Below are positions 35,868-45,218 of a stretch of 64,000 nt of DNA, piece after piece. Each line of letters starts with the position of its first letter. Position 1 is the first letter of the stretch. The notes beneath the pieces are model-generated. The model searched no databases and was not told where the DNA came from. It worked only from the letters and a program-made list of their open reading frames with translations. A program made the position numbers and the translations under genes. This DNA comes from Anabaena catenula FACHB-362 (GTDB taxonomy: Bacteria > Cyanobacteriota > Cyanobacteriia > Cyanobacteriales > Nostocaceae): assembly GCF_014698735.1 (NCBI RefSeq), contig NZ_JACJTQ010000008.1, forward strand, positions 1-64,000. Direction: 5' to 3'.

Positions 35868-37232
35868 ATGAGTCCACAAAGCATATTACCAACCCCAGAA
35901 ATATCAGATAAATTACTAGTAGATTCCGAAAATATTGCCAGTCAAACAGAAGCGAATACTATTAGACTCACTCATGGGGAAAAGTATCTAACATCCCAGT
36001 GGTACAGAGGTTCAGGGGAAATAGCACATAAAAAAGATGGTCGTTCTTTTGAGGTTTCTGCGACTTTTACACTTAAGGCAGAAGTGAAAGTGGTAGAAGG
36101 CGTTTTTCAGCCGGGAAATGAAACTTTAGCTAATATTTATAACAGTCGCAGTCGTTGTGTTGCAATTATCGACCAGACAGTTAATGAGTTGTATGGTGAG
36201 CAAATTCGTAAATATTTTGATGCTCATAAAATTCCTTTAGAAATGATGGCTTTTCGGGCTTGGGAAGCAGATAAAACCCCCGAAACAGTCCATCGCATTT
36301 TAGGGTTTTTAGGGAAAGATGGTTGTGATGTTTCTCGCAGTGAACCTGTACTAATTATTGGTGGTGGTGTCCTCAGCGATGTGGCTGGTTTAGCTTGTGC
36401 TTTACAACACCGACGGACTCCTTATATTATGGTGGGAACGACTGTAGTTGCAGCTATTGATGCAGGGCCTTCACCTCGTACCTGTACCAACGGTAAGCAG
36501 TTCAAGAATAGTATCGGTGCTTATCATCCTCCTGTACTCACTTTAGTTGATCGAAGTTTCTTCCGCACTTTGGCTACTGGTCATATCCGGAATGGGATAG
36601 CGGAAATTATTAAAATGGCCATTACTGATGATGCTGTTTTGTTTGAATTGTTGGAAAAATACGGATCTCGTTTAATTGAAACTCACTTTGCAACTTTGGG
36701 AGAAAATCAGGAGTTAGCAGAAATTGCGGACGATATTATTTATCGAGCATTATTCTCTTATATGAAGCATGAGGGAACGAATATGTTTGAGACTTATCAA
36801 GATCGTCCTCATGGTTATGGCCATACTTGGAGTCCCCGATTTGAACCTGCGGTGAAAATGATGCACGGCCACGCGGTGACGACTGGGATGGCTTTTGGTG
36901 CAACTTTAGCAGTGGAAATGAATTGGTTAAAACCAGAAGAACGCGATCGCATTATCGCATTATGTCAGTCTCTGGGTTTAACTGTTTATCATCCTATTCT
37001 CGAAGATATAGACCTGATGATTGAAGGTCAAAAAAATATGCGTCGCAAGCGTGGAGAAAGTGGACTGTGGGCCCCTGTTCCTAGAGGTGGTATCGGTGCT
37101 TGTGACTATATCCAAGAAGTTCCACCCGAATTACTCGAAGCTGCTGTAGCAGCACATAAAGCCGTATGTAGCACTTTACCTAATCACGGTGCAGGAATAG
37201 AAATGTATCTTAGTGATTTGGGTTTGGAATAG
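35868..37232 (+). CDS. mysA: Sugar-phosphate cyclase, probable 2-demethyl-4-deoxygadusol synthase (MysA)
   Basis: A 454-residue member of the dehydroquinate synthase-like sugar phosphate cyclases. Visible motifs: EPVLIIGGGVLSDVAGLA (NAD), GTTVVAAIDAGPSPRTCTNG, FKNSIGAYHPP, IRNGIAEIIKMA, YGHTWSPRFEPA and MHGHAVTTGMAFGA (zinc ligands H). With NAD and zinc or cobalt it should cyclise sedoheptulose 7-phosphate to demethyl-4-deoxygadusol. The cluster context is decisive. Two oddities: an N-terminal extension of about 45 residues over the roughly 410 of known MysA, and GPSPRTC where DHQS has a KTG loop and the Nostoc MysA I remember has KVAVN. ATG 35868 is chosen. A different cyclitol product cannot be excluded. 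Confidence 0.82.
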   Translation: MSPQSILPTPEISDKLLVDSENIASQTEANTIRLTHGEKYLTSQWYRGSGEIAHKKDGRSFEVSATFTLKAEVKVVEGVFQPGNETLANIYNSRSRCVAIIDQTVNELYGEQIRKYFDAHKIPLEMMAFRAWEADKTPETVHRILGFLGKDGCDVSRSEPVLIIGGGVLSDVAGLACALQHRRTPYIMVGTTVVAAIDAGPSPRTCTNGKQFKNSIGAYHPPVLTLVDRSFFRTLATGHIRNGIAEIIKMAITDDAVLFELLEKYGSRLIETHFATLGENQELAEIADDIIYRALFSYMKHEGTNMFETYQDRPHGYGHTWSPRFEPAVKMMHGHAVTTGMAFGATLAVEMNWLKPEERDRIIALCQSLGLTVYHPILEDIDLMIEGQKNMRRKRGESGLWAPVPRGGIGACDYIQEVPPELLEAAVAAHKAVCSTLPNHGAGIEMYLSDLGLE

Positions 37233-37250
37233 GAGTTGGAAATAATAAAA

Positions 37251-38084
37251 ATGACTGAAACTTTAGTGAAATCAATTACTCCTAGACCGGTTACTCCCTT
37301 GGGTATTTTAGTTGCAGAACTAGAAACAACTTTGAAAATAGCCAAGCAGGAAAATGTCTCTCCTGAACTTGCAGCGTCTCTACAAAAAGTTTATGACTTA
37401 GCAGCTGGAATTGATCCTTATTTGGATGAACATACAACAAATGAATCTCCAGCTTTAGCAGCTTTAGCACAAAAAACTGCGGTAGAAGATTGGAGTCAGC
37501 GATTTTCTGATGGAGAAACAGTCCGTCAGTTAGAACAAGAAATGCTTTCTGGACACATTGAAGGACAAACTTTAAAAATGTTTGTGTCCATGACTAAAGC
37601 TAAACGCATTCTAGAAATAGGAATGTTTACAGGATATTCTGCCTTAGCAATGGCGGAAGCATTACCCGCAGATGGTGATATTATTGCCTGTGAAGTGGAT
37701 GATTATGTTGCCGATTTTGCTCAAAAATGTTTTCAAACTTCTCCCCACGGCAGTAAAATCACAGTTAAAATTGCTCCTGCTTTGCAAACATTACAAGAAT
37801 TAGCAGATGCAGGAGAAACTTTTGATTTCGTCTTCATTGACGCTGATAAAAAAGAGTATGTTGATTACTTCAACCTGCTTTTAGATACGGGACTTTTAGC
37901 TGAGAATGGGTTTATTTGTGTAGATAATACTCTCTTACAGGGACAACCTTATTTACACCCAGCAAAGAGAACAGCTAACGGAGAAGCCATAGCGCAATTT
38001 AATCAAATTGTTGCGGAAGATGCAAGAGTTGAACAAGTTATTTTACCTTTACGAGATGGCTTAACCATCATCAAACGTAAATAA
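37251..38084 (+). CDS. mysB: Class I O-methyltransferase, 4-deoxygadusol-forming (MysB)
   Basis: A 277-residue SAM-dependent O-methyltransferase of the caffeoyl-CoA OMT type. The SAM site is RILEIGMFTGYSALAMAEAL (about 117-136), followed by EVDDYVADFA, a metal site FIDADKKEYVDYF and CVDNTLLQG. It methylates the cyclase product to 4-deoxygadusol. The length equals known MysB proteins. ATG 37251 lies 19 bases after the mysA stop; a TTG at 37236 is less likely. Co-transcription with mysA is nearly certain. Confidence 0.93.
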   Translation: MTETLVKSITPRPVTPLGILVAELETTLKIAKQENVSPELAASLQKVYDLAAGIDPYLDEHTTNESPALAALAQKTAVEDWSQRFSDGETVRQLEQEMLSGHIEGQTLKMFVSMTKAKRILEIGMFTGYSALAMAEALPADGDIIACEVDDYVADFAQKCFQTSPHGSKITVKIAPALQTLQELADAGETFDFVFIDADKKEYVDYFNLLLDTGLLAENGFICVDNTLLQGQPYLHPAKRTANGEAIAQFNQIVAEDARVEQVILPLRDGLTIIKRK

Positions 38085-38088
38085 CACT

Positions 38089-38472
38089 GTAGGTTGGGTT
38101 AAGCGACAGCGCAACCCAACAAATTTTCTACAAATGTCATAAAATGTTGGGTTTCCTTCCGTCTTCCTATAAAATCATGAATTCGATTATTTTCCTAACA
38201 ATTCAGCTAATAAAATTGTCGGTTGGGTTAAACGATATCGCAACCTAATAAAGTTTCGACAAACATTACACAATGTTGGGTTTCCTTCCGTCAACACAAC
38301 CTATATAATTCTATTTCTCATAAAATCATGAATTCGATTATTTTCCTAACAATTCAGCTAATAAAATTGTCGGTTGGGTTAAACGATATCGCAACCTAAT
38401 AAAGTTTCGACAAACATTACACAATGTTGGGTTTCCTTCCGTCAACCCAACCTACATAAGTCTATTTACCAC
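38089..38472. repeat. 151-bp tandem repeats ahead of mysC, copying its start region
   Basis: AAAATCATGAATT occurs at 38171, 38322 and 38473, exactly 151 bases apart; the third is the mysC start. Units 38171-38321 and 38322-38472 are almost identical and each contains a GTTGGGTTAAACGATATCGC palindrome-type repeat. Partial older copy at 38089-38170. Each upstream ATG (38177, 38328) opens a frame beginning MNSIIFLTIQLIK that stops after 23 codons, resembling MNLIISLF of MysC. Confidence 0.95.
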
Positions 38473-38478
38473 AAAATC

Positions 38479-39807
38479 ATGAATTTGATTATTTCTCTAT
38501 TTCAAAATCTGGGAACACTGCTTTTACTTTCCCTGATTTTACCTATTAATTTGATTATCGTCATCACTTCTCTAATTTTAAACTTCCTCACCCTTCCCTT
38601 TCAGAAAAAGATTATTTGTGAAAATCCCAAAAACATCCTCTTAACTGGAGGAAAAATGACCAAATCTTTACAACTTGCGCGTTCTTTTCATCGTGCTGGA
38701 CATAAAGTATTTATGGTAGAAACTCATAAATATTGGTTATCAGGACATCAATTTTCTAACGCAGTGACAAAATTCTTCACAGTACCTGCACCAGAAAAAG
38801 ATGCAAATGGCTATTTTCAAGGATTGTTAGATATTGTTAAAGCAGAAAATATAGATGTATTTATTCCTGTTTCTAGTCCAGTAGCGAGTTATTACGACTC
38901 TTTATCAAAACCAATCTTATCTCCCCATTGTGAAGTATTTCACTTTGATGCAGAAATCACAAGAATATTAGATGATAAATTTAGTTTATGTGATCAAGCG
39001 CGGGCTTTAGGTTTAACAGCACCAAAAGCATTTTTGATTACTTCCCCAGCACAAATCCTCAACTTTGACTTTAGCAAAGATAATAGTCGCTACTTACTCA
39101 AAAGCATTAAATATGATTCTGTGACTCGATTAGATCTGACAAAATTACCATTTGAAGGAATGGAAAGTTATATAAAAAACTTACCAATTAGTGCAGAAAG
39201 ACCTTGGGTAATGCAGGAATTTGTCACAGGACAAGAATATTGTACTCACAGCACCGTCAGAAATGGAGAAATTCGGTTACATTGCTGTTCCAAATCTTCT
39301 CCTTTTCAAATTAATTATGAACACATTGATAACCCGGAAATATTTCAATGGGTTAAACATTTCGTTAAAGCATTAAACTTAACTGGACAAATTTCTTTTG
39401 ACTTTATCCAAACAACAGATGGTAAAGTTTACCCCATTGAGTGCAACCCCCGCACTCACACCGCAATTACTATGTTTTATAATCATCCAGGGTTAGCAGA
39501 TGCTTATTTAAAAGATAGTGAAAATGAACTACACATAGAACCTTTACCAACAAGTAAACCAACTTATTGGTTATATCATGAACTGTGGAGATTGACAGGA
39601 ATTCGTTCTTTAGGTCAATTCAAAGCATGGATAAATAAAATTACTGAAGGTACAGATGCTATTTTTCAAGGAGATGATCCTTTACCATTTTTAATGGTTC
39701 ATCACTGGCAAATTACCTTATTATTATTACAAAATCTTTTAAAATTAAAAGGCTGGGTAAAAATAGATTTCAATATTGGTAAGTTAGTGGAAATTGGCGG
39801 AGATTAG
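38479..39807 (+). CDS. mysC: ATP-grasp ligase, mycosporine-glycine synthase (MysC)
   Basis: A 442-residue ATP-grasp enzyme. Residues 1-45 are strongly hydrophobic (LGTLLLLSLILPINLIIV and more), suggesting membrane association, as in other cyanobacterial MysC. The ATP-grasp core follows: ILLTGGKMTKSLQLARSF, a RYLLKSIKYDS lysine segment, RPWVMQEFVTGQEYCTHS and the metal site FDFIQTTDGKVYPIECNPR. It phosphorylates 4-deoxygadusol and joins glycine to give mycosporine-glycine. It is 395 bases from mysB, separated by the 151-bp repeats; two decoy starts precede it. ATG 38479 has no clear Shine-Dalgarno. Confidence 0.93.
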   Translation: MNLIISLFQNLGTLLLLSLILPINLIIVITSLILNFLTLPFQKKIICENPKNILLTGGKMTKSLQLARSFHRAGHKVFMVETHKYWLSGHQFSNAVTKFFTVPAPEKDANGYFQGLLDIVKAENIDVFIPVSSPVASYYDSLSKPILSPHCEVFHFDAEITRILDDKFSLCDQARALGLTAPKAFLITSPAQILNFDFSKDNSRYLLKSIKYDSVTRLDLTKLPFEGMESYIKNLPISAERPWVMQEFVTGQEYCTHSTVRNGEIRLHCCSKSSPFQINYEHIDNPEIFQWVKHFVKALNLTGQISFDFIQTTDGKVYPIECNPRTHTAITMFYNHPGLADAYLKDSENELHIEPLPTSKPTYWLYHELWRLTGIRSLGQFKAWINKITEGTDAIFQGDDPLPFLMVHHWQITLLLLQNLLKLKGWVKIDFNIGKLVEIGGD

Positions 39808-39867
39808 TAATTTTAAGCAAAATTCAAGCCGAATATCGTAATTAAAAATTAGAGAGTCAAAGAAATC

Positions 39868-40905
39868 ATGTCAAAACTTCGTATTCTTCATTTAGTTGGA
39901 TCAGCACACAATGATTTTTACTGTAATTTATCACGTCTTTATGCACAAGATTCTCTGAGAGCAATAGCAGATCCATCACTCTATGATTTTCAGATTGCAT
40001 ACATTACACCTGATCTTCTGTGGAGATTTCCTCCTTCTCTGAGTTCAGAAGATATTGCTGTTACCAAACCCATACCACTATTTGAGGCCATAGAGTTTCT
40101 AACAATGCAAAACATTGACTTGGTATTACCACAAATGTTTTGTATTCCGGGAATGACTCATTATCGCGCTTTATTGGATTTGCTGAAGATTCCCTATATA
40201 GGCAATACTCCAGATATTATGGCTATAACAGCCCACAAAGCCAGAGCAAAAGCCATTGTCGCCGCAGCAGGGGTAAAAGTTCCTCTTGGAGAACTTCTGC
40301 GTCCTGGAGACGTTCCTACAATTAGATCTCCAGCAGTCGTTAAACCTGCAAGTTCCGACAACTCTCTAGGAGTATCTTTAGTTAAAGACGCTACTGAATA
40401 TGAAACTGCTTTAAAAACAGCGTTTGAATATGCAGAGGAAGTGATTGTAGAAGAATATATTGAACTCGGTCGAGAAGTCAGATGTGGCATCATTGTTAAA
40501 GATGGGGAATTAGTGGGTTTACCCCTGGAAGAATATTTAGTAGAGCCCCATGAAAAACCCATCCGCAACTATGCTGATAAACTCCAACAAGGAGATGATG
40601 GCAACTTATATTTGACCGCTAAAGATAATATAAAAGCTTGGATTGTAAATACTCATGACCCTATGACCCAAAAGGTTCAGGAAGTGGCTAAAAAATGTCA
40701 TCAAGCTTTAGGTTGTCGTCATTATAGTTTATTTGATTTTCGCATTGATCCAAACGGAGAACCTTGGTTTTTAGAAGCTGGTTTGTATTGTTCTTTTGCC
40801 CCTAAAAGTGTCATCTCTTCTATGGCCAAAGCCGCAGGAATTTCTCTCAATGAGTTATTAATAACTGCTATCAATGAAACTTTGGGCAATAAAAAAGCGC
40901 TGTAG
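39868..40905 (+). CDS. mysD: D-Ala-D-Ala ligase-like MAA ligase (MysD)
   Basis: A 345-residue D-alanine-D-alanine ligase homologue. Features: a distinct N-terminus (ILHLVGSAHNDFYCNLSRLY), TAHKARAKAIVAAAGVKVP, SPAVVKPASSDNSLGVSLV, VIVEEYIELGREVRCGI and the metal site LFDFRIDPNGEPWFLEAGLYC. MysD joins serine, threonine or another amino acid to mycosporine-glycine, giving shinorine, porphyra-334 or similar imino-MAAs. It replaces the NRPS (MysE) used by Anabaena variabilis; none is present here. The genuine Ddl differs in the N-terminal region. 60 bases after mysC, so probably the same transcript. Confidence 0.92.
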   Translation: MSKLRILHLVGSAHNDFYCNLSRLYAQDSLRAIADPSLYDFQIAYITPDLLWRFPPSLSSEDIAVTKPIPLFEAIEFLTMQNIDLVLPQMFCIPGMTHYRALLDLLKIPYIGNTPDIMAITAHKARAKAIVAAAGVKVPLGELLRPGDVPTIRSPAVVKPASSDNSLGVSLVKDATEYETALKTAFEYAEEVIVEEYIELGREVRCGIIVKDGELVGLPLEEYLVEPHEKPIRNYADKLQQGDDGNLYLTAKDNIKAWIVNTHDPMTQKVQEVAKKCHQALGCRHYSLFDFRIDPNGEPWFLEAGLYCSFAPKSVISSMAKAAGISLNELLITAINETLGNKKAL

Positions 40906-41644
40906 AATTGATCGTGAATTTACAGCAGATTGTAGGTATAGCAGGAGTCAGGAGTCAGCACTTCTCTTCTCCTGTCGGAGACACTACGTGAACGAGACGC
41001 TTCGCGAACGACTACGCTCAGTGACCGGAGTCAGGAGTAAAACTCTCTCTCTTGTAGTGGGAGTTTGATTATCAATTAATGTCCTAACCACCCTGTCCAC
41101 GGCTATAAATGAAGTAGAAAATTTAAATATAGCTGTAGCCAGGATAATTAGGACATTATTAATCCTTGAAACTTAGATATAATAAGGCTTTCCCTCCTGC
41201 CTCCTGCCCTCTGCCTCCTGCCTCCTGCTATAATTCGTAATTCGTAATTCGTAATTCGTAATAGTGCTTACAGTCCCACTAGGGATACGTAATTCGTAAT
41301 TAAGTTTTGTGACGGGGATTTAGACCCACGGTACTCGGTTAAACCAAAAATCAGGTATCAAGGCAATACTTGTCGGTTAAGCTAAAAACATTAAATCAGG
41401 TAGGTTGGGTTGACGTTCTTGTTACCCAACATTTACGGACTTTTGTTGGGTTGCGCTGTCGCTTAACCCAACCTACAAAAACTCTTAACCGAACAGTATT
41501 GGGTATCAAGGGGGTTTTATATCATGTTCGCTTAATTACTTATTAAAAAAATCTCCGCGTCCCTATTTCCCCCTGTCACCGCGTCACCGTGTCCCTATTT
41601 CCCCGCGTCACCGTGTCCCTATTTCCCCGCGTCACCGCGTCCCC
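40906..41644. other. Repeat-filled gap between mysD and rsgA
   Basis: No gene. In order: a CTCCTGTCGGAGACACTACG repeat (about 40967) related to one near 26139; back-to-back heptamer arrays CCTCCTG x5 (41193-41227) and AATTCGT x4 (41232-41259); an inverted-repeat element GTAGGTTGGGTTGACG ... CTTAACCCAACCTAC (about 41399-41476) of the same family as in the mysC leader; a dispersed repeat from 41519; and a 24-base repeat CGTGTCCCTATTTCCCCGCG ... (about 41560-41644). Confidence 0.8.
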
Positions 41645-42754
41645 TTATCCTTCCTCACTTTCTTTATATAATTCCTGTAAATCCTGTAATTGAGTTTTGC
41701 GAGAAATACGACGATATTTTTTACTTTCTAGCTTCGGTTCATACTGACTCTGACCTTTACCTTTAGATTTTAATTTCAGACTAGATTCGGGGTCAGGTTG
41801 TTGGTTAAGATGAGTTTGATATGCGATCGCATCGCTCAAAAATTCTAAATAATGTTCATATCGTTCCCAGTCACCACTCACCACACAGTCTGGTTCATCT
41901 CGATGGGTACAATCACTAAATCGACAATTAGCAGTTTCTAACCTTTCTCTAGCTTCTGGAAAATAGTAGATTAATTCTTCGGGACTGCAATCCAAATCCG
42001 GCTGATTAAAGCCAGGAGTATCAGCTAACAACCCACCCTTAGGCATTTCAAATAATTCTACATGACGGGTAGTATGGCGACCACGAGCTAACTTACCGGA
42101 AACTTCCCCCACTCGCAGGTTAATATCGGGAATCAGTCCATTGATTAAGCTAGATTTGCCTACACCGGAAGGGCCAGCAATTACAGTAATTTTATCAGTC
42201 AAATATTCAGCTATATGGTCAATATTAATTTTGTTTTGAACACTGATAAATAGCGGTTGATAACCCCAAGCCTGTAAGCGATCGCTAATTTGCTGTTTTT
42301 CAAGAGGGGAAATCAAATCACATTTATTCAAACACAACAGCACATCAACCCCTGTAGACTCAGCCTTAATTAAAAATCTGCTCAATTGCACAGGTTCCAA
42401 AGGTGGATCAGCTACCGCAAATACTAGAAGAATTTGGTTAACATTAGCGATCGCCGGACGATTTAATTGACTATGACGTGGTAAAACCTCAGAAATTGCA
42501 CCTTGTTGCCCATCCCAATCGGGTTCTTCCACAATTACGCGATCGCCCACCATCACCTGTTGGCCGATTTTTTTTAGCCGCGTTCGCCGCGTACAGAGGA
42601 GGATCGGAGGCGGTGCTGGTGGGGAGGTAGGGATGTGGGGATAATTTTCACAACTTCCCCCATCGCCGTCCATCTGTACTCGATAAAAATTCGCCTGTAC
42701 AGCTAACACCGTACCCACCAACTGTGTTGTATTATCAACAGTTTCCCCTTTCAT
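41645..42754 (-). CDS. rsgA: Small ribosomal subunit biogenesis GTPase RsgA
   Basis: A 369-residue circularly permuted GTPase. An OB fold at the N-terminus is interrupted by a proline-rich insert (YPHIPTSPPAPPPI, about 35-48) of a type found in cyanobacteria. G4 NKCD comes first, then G1 GPSGVGKSSLING and G3 DTPGF, and a zinc site CRFSDCTHRDEPDC. A basic tail ends the protein. It helps the 30S subunit mature. ATG 42754 overlaps the stop of the tusA-like gene (ATGA), so translation is coupled; longer frames upstream lie within that gene. Confidence 0.95.
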   Translation of the reverse strand: MKGETVDNTTQLVGTVLAVQANFYRVQMDGDGGSCENYPHIPTSPPAPPPILLCTRRTRLKKIGQQVMVGDRVIVEEPDWDGQQGAISEVLPRHSQLNRPAIANVNQILLVFAVADPPLEPVQLSRFLIKAESTGVDVLLCLNKCDLISPLEKQQISDRLQAWGYQPLFISVQNKINIDHIAEYLTDKITVIAGPSGVGKSSLINGLIPDINLRVGEVSGKLARGRHTTRHVELFEMPKGGLLADTPGFNQPDLDCSPEELIYYFPEARERLETANCRFSDCTHRDEPDCVVSGDWERYEHYLEFLSDAIAYQTHLNQQPDPESSLKLKSKGKGQSQYEPKLESKKYRRISRKTQLQDLQELYKESEEG

Positions 42755-43008
42755 TTGGCAACTACAGGACGGCGGACCAACAGAGAAAAATAGCCAGAGC
42801 AATCCGTAATTGTTTCCACCTGATAACCTGCCATTGTCAGACTATCAGGAACCTGTTCAATTGGTTCTCCAGCATCTAACCAGACTTCTAATAACCCTCC
42901 CAAGGGCATTTGCTCCAAACGGAGTTTTGTCCGCACGAAATTAATCGGGCAAGGAGTACCGCGCAAGTCCAGTTGAGCATCAGGAGTTAACAAGGAAGAT
43001 ACACTCAT
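42751..43008 (-). CDS. TusA-family sulfur carrier protein
   Basis: An 85-residue SirA/TusA-like protein. [20 protein letters not shown] contains the CP-x-P-like motif with the sulfur-accepting cysteine (CPIN here, so the second proline is replaced). It may carry persulfide sulfur for tRNA or cofactor thiolation. It overlaps dnaJ by four bases and rsgA by four bases, so it is translated as part of that operon. The loss of the second proline suggests a divergent role. Confidence 0.85.
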   Translation of the reverse strand: MSVSSLLTPDAQLDLRGTPCPINFVRTKLRLEQMPLGGLLEVWLDAGEPIEQVPDSLTMAGYQVETITDCSGYFSLLVRRPVVAK

Positions 43009-44135
43009 GACTTAAACAGATTTTCAAAAAATCCCCCACCTTTTCCAGTTCTGTCCCCCTTAATTTTAGCCAGCTTCTCCAGCAATTCTCTCTCCTCTGG
43101 GGTGATCTTCGTGGGAATATCAATTAATACCGTCAGCATATGGTCGCCCCGACTCACGGGATTTCCCAAGCGAGGTACACCACGATTTTCTAGCTTCATC
43201 ACCGTATTGGGCTGAGTTCCCGCTGGAATGATTAATTCCACAGGCCCATCTACCGTATTTACCTCCAAACGGCAGCCTAAAATCGCTTGCAGATAGCTAA
43301 GTTGGATTTCGGAAAGAACATTAATTCCTTCCCGCTGAAATTCTTCATCCTCATTCACGAACAAGTAGACGTACAAATCCCCAGGGGGACCACTCCGCTG
43401 ACCGGCATCTCCTTCTTGGGAAATCCGCAAGCGTGTGCCATTATCTACCCCAGCCGGAATAGTAATTTTCAGTTTTTTCGTGACCTGATTTGCGCCCTTA
43501 CCGTCACAAGCATCACACTTATCTTCAACTACAGATCCTGTGCCATTACAGGTGGGACAAGTAGAGACTTGGGTAAAGCTACCAAAAGGCGTTCTCGTCA
43601 CACGTCGTACTTGACCGGAACCGCTACAAGTCGCACAAGTCCGGGGACGAGTTCCTGGTTTAGCACCAGAACCACTACATACTTCACAAGTTTCTAAATG
43701 AGAAATGCGAATTTCTTTTTCGCCACCAAATACTGCTTCCCGAAAATCTAACTTCAGGTCTAGCCGGAGGTCATCACCCCGCACAGGTCCACTGCGCCGT
43801 CTTTGTTGCTGGGTTGGTCCACCCATTCCACCAGCAAAGCCGCTGAAAATGCTTTCAAAAATATCGGCAAAACCGCCCATATCGCCCACATCTTGGAAGC
43901 CTGCACCAGCCCCACTAGAAACGCCAGCTTCACCAAAACGGTTATAACGCTCGCGGGTTTCTGGCTCTGAAAGCACTTCATAAGCACGGTTAATTTCTTT
44001 AAATCGTTCTTCCGCACCCGGTTCTTTGTTCACATCTGGGTGATACTTCCGGGCTAAACGGCGATAGGCTTGTTTAACTTCTTCTTTGTCGGCGTCACGA
44101 GAGACACCCAGAATTTCATAATAGTCGCGGGCCAT
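43005..44135 (-). CDS. dnaJ: Chaperone DnaJ (Hsp40)
   Basis: A full-length type I DnaJ of 376 residues: J domain with HPD (YHPDVN, about 32-34), Gly/Phe-rich segment (about 75-110), four CxxCxGxG zinc repeats ([32 protein letters not shown]) and C-terminal substrate-binding domains. It delivers substrates to DnaK and triggers its ATPase. It starts the dnaJ-tusA-rsgA unit, about 1.08 kb downstream of dnaK. Confidence 0.97.
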   Translation of the reverse strand: MARDYYEILGVSRDADKEEVKQAYRRLARKYHPDVNKEPGAEERFKEINRAYEVLSEPETRERYNRFGEAGVSSGAGAGFQDVGDMGGFADIFESIFSGFAGGMGGPTQQQRRRSGPVRGDDLRLDLKLDFREAVFGGEKEIRISHLETCEVCSGSGAKPGTRPRTCATCSGSGQVRRVTRTPFGSFTQVSTCPTCNGTGSVVEDKCDACDGKGANQVTKKLKITIPAGVDNGTRLRISQEGDAGQRSGPPGDLYVYLFVNEDEEFQREGINVLSEIQLSYLQAILGCRLEVNTVDGPVELIIPAGTQPNTVMKLENRGVPRLGNPVSRGDHMLTVLIDIPTKITPEERELLEKLAKIKGDRTGKGGGFFENLFKS

Positions 44136-45218
44136 AGAGCAAGGGTAAAAGTTAGAAGGAAGAAATCAGAAGTAGGGTTGGCAGAAGGTAAAGGACTAGA
44201 GACAACACTTAATTTTTGTTAATAATTGATTTTACCTTTTACCTTTGACAAAAATTACTAGAAAGTCTTGAGTAACAGGTGCTTTTTTCGATATCAACAA
44301 AACAAGTTAGATAAATTATCAACACATTCAGCTGAACTACCCTGACGGGCAACCACTAAGTAAGTGCCGCACCCTTTGTTTGAGCGCAGCTTTTGCACCA
44401 GCACTTGGCGTTTACACCATTTTCACTGTCTCAAGCTGTCTCTTTTACAATTGTGCTACTTAGATGAGTGAAACTACGCCTATCAACTAGAGGAACTAGC
44501 CGTACAAAATGGTACGGAAAACCACCATATACTTTTGAGAGCATATGTAATATTGAAGCATCTAGTCCACTCTAATTCGCTCCTACAATCTAGCAAACCT
44601 TGGGGATATAAAACCATGTTTATTATCAGCAGCTGCCTAACTTGAAGAAGACACTCTTACACAGAGACGCTCTTACACCCCATGTCTAAAGCCAGGGGAT
44701 TCCAGCAAGGAATGTCTTTTTTCTTCTCCACGACTCAAGTCGGGGGCTTGAAACCATTTGCGTCGCCGCGTCTCCCACTCTGGAGCGTCCTCTTCAGTCA
44801 GGCTACGCCAACAGCCATCATCCGTTAGCCTACCTGGCTGGGAAATTAAAAATTAAGAATTAAAAAGTCACAAAAAGACGCAGGGATTCCCATCTGCTGG
44901 AGAAATCATATCAAGTCCGGCTAATTGCTGATCAAAAAAACTCTCCGCGCGGTTCCCCAATCATAAGTAAGTGTTCAGCCGGACATGATATCAGACCCTT
45001 GGACGCTCCGCGTCAGAAATCGGAGGTTGGGACACATTCCTCTTTTTTTTGTTGAAAATGATACTCCTTGTGATCCTACAAGTTGCTCTGAATCAAGGAT
45101 TGCTTATGTCACTTTTGTGCCAAAAATAGACACAAATCTTTGTACAAAGTCCTGGTGATAGAACCAGCGGCACGAACCCGTTTTGTCATTTTTAATTTTT
45201 AATTCCGACAAAGCAGTG
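44136..45218. other. 1.08-kb gene-free region between dnaK and dnaJ
   Basis: No gene recognised. It holds a hairpin CCGTAC/GTACGG (about 44502), possible IS200/IS605-type end sequence (about 44680-44755: CCCCATGTCTAAAGCCAGGG and CGACTCAAGTCGGGGGCTTG) and the inverted-repeat element at 44908-44991. The dnaJ promoter should be near 44140-44300. No CIRCE (TTAGCACTC) was seen. Confidence 0.55.
44908..44991. repeat. 84-bp inverted-repeat element, dispersed family
   Basis: Ends ATATCAAGTCCGGCT and AGCCGGACATGATAT are inverted with one mismatch. The left half (…CTAATTGCTGATCAAAAAAA then CTCTCCGCG) recurs at 41519-41560 and, on the opposite strand, at 54706-54736; the end also appears at 157-172. 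No coding capacity. Confidence 0.8.

Noticed and set aside
41557-41644. Regular 24-base repeats that could be mistaken for a CRISPR
   Set aside because: The units are contiguous without spacers and there are no cas genes nearby.
44680-44760. IS200/IS605-type transposon end
   Set aside because: Hairpin-like text resembles such ends but the arms pair poorly and there is no tnpA or tnpB; kept only as a remark.
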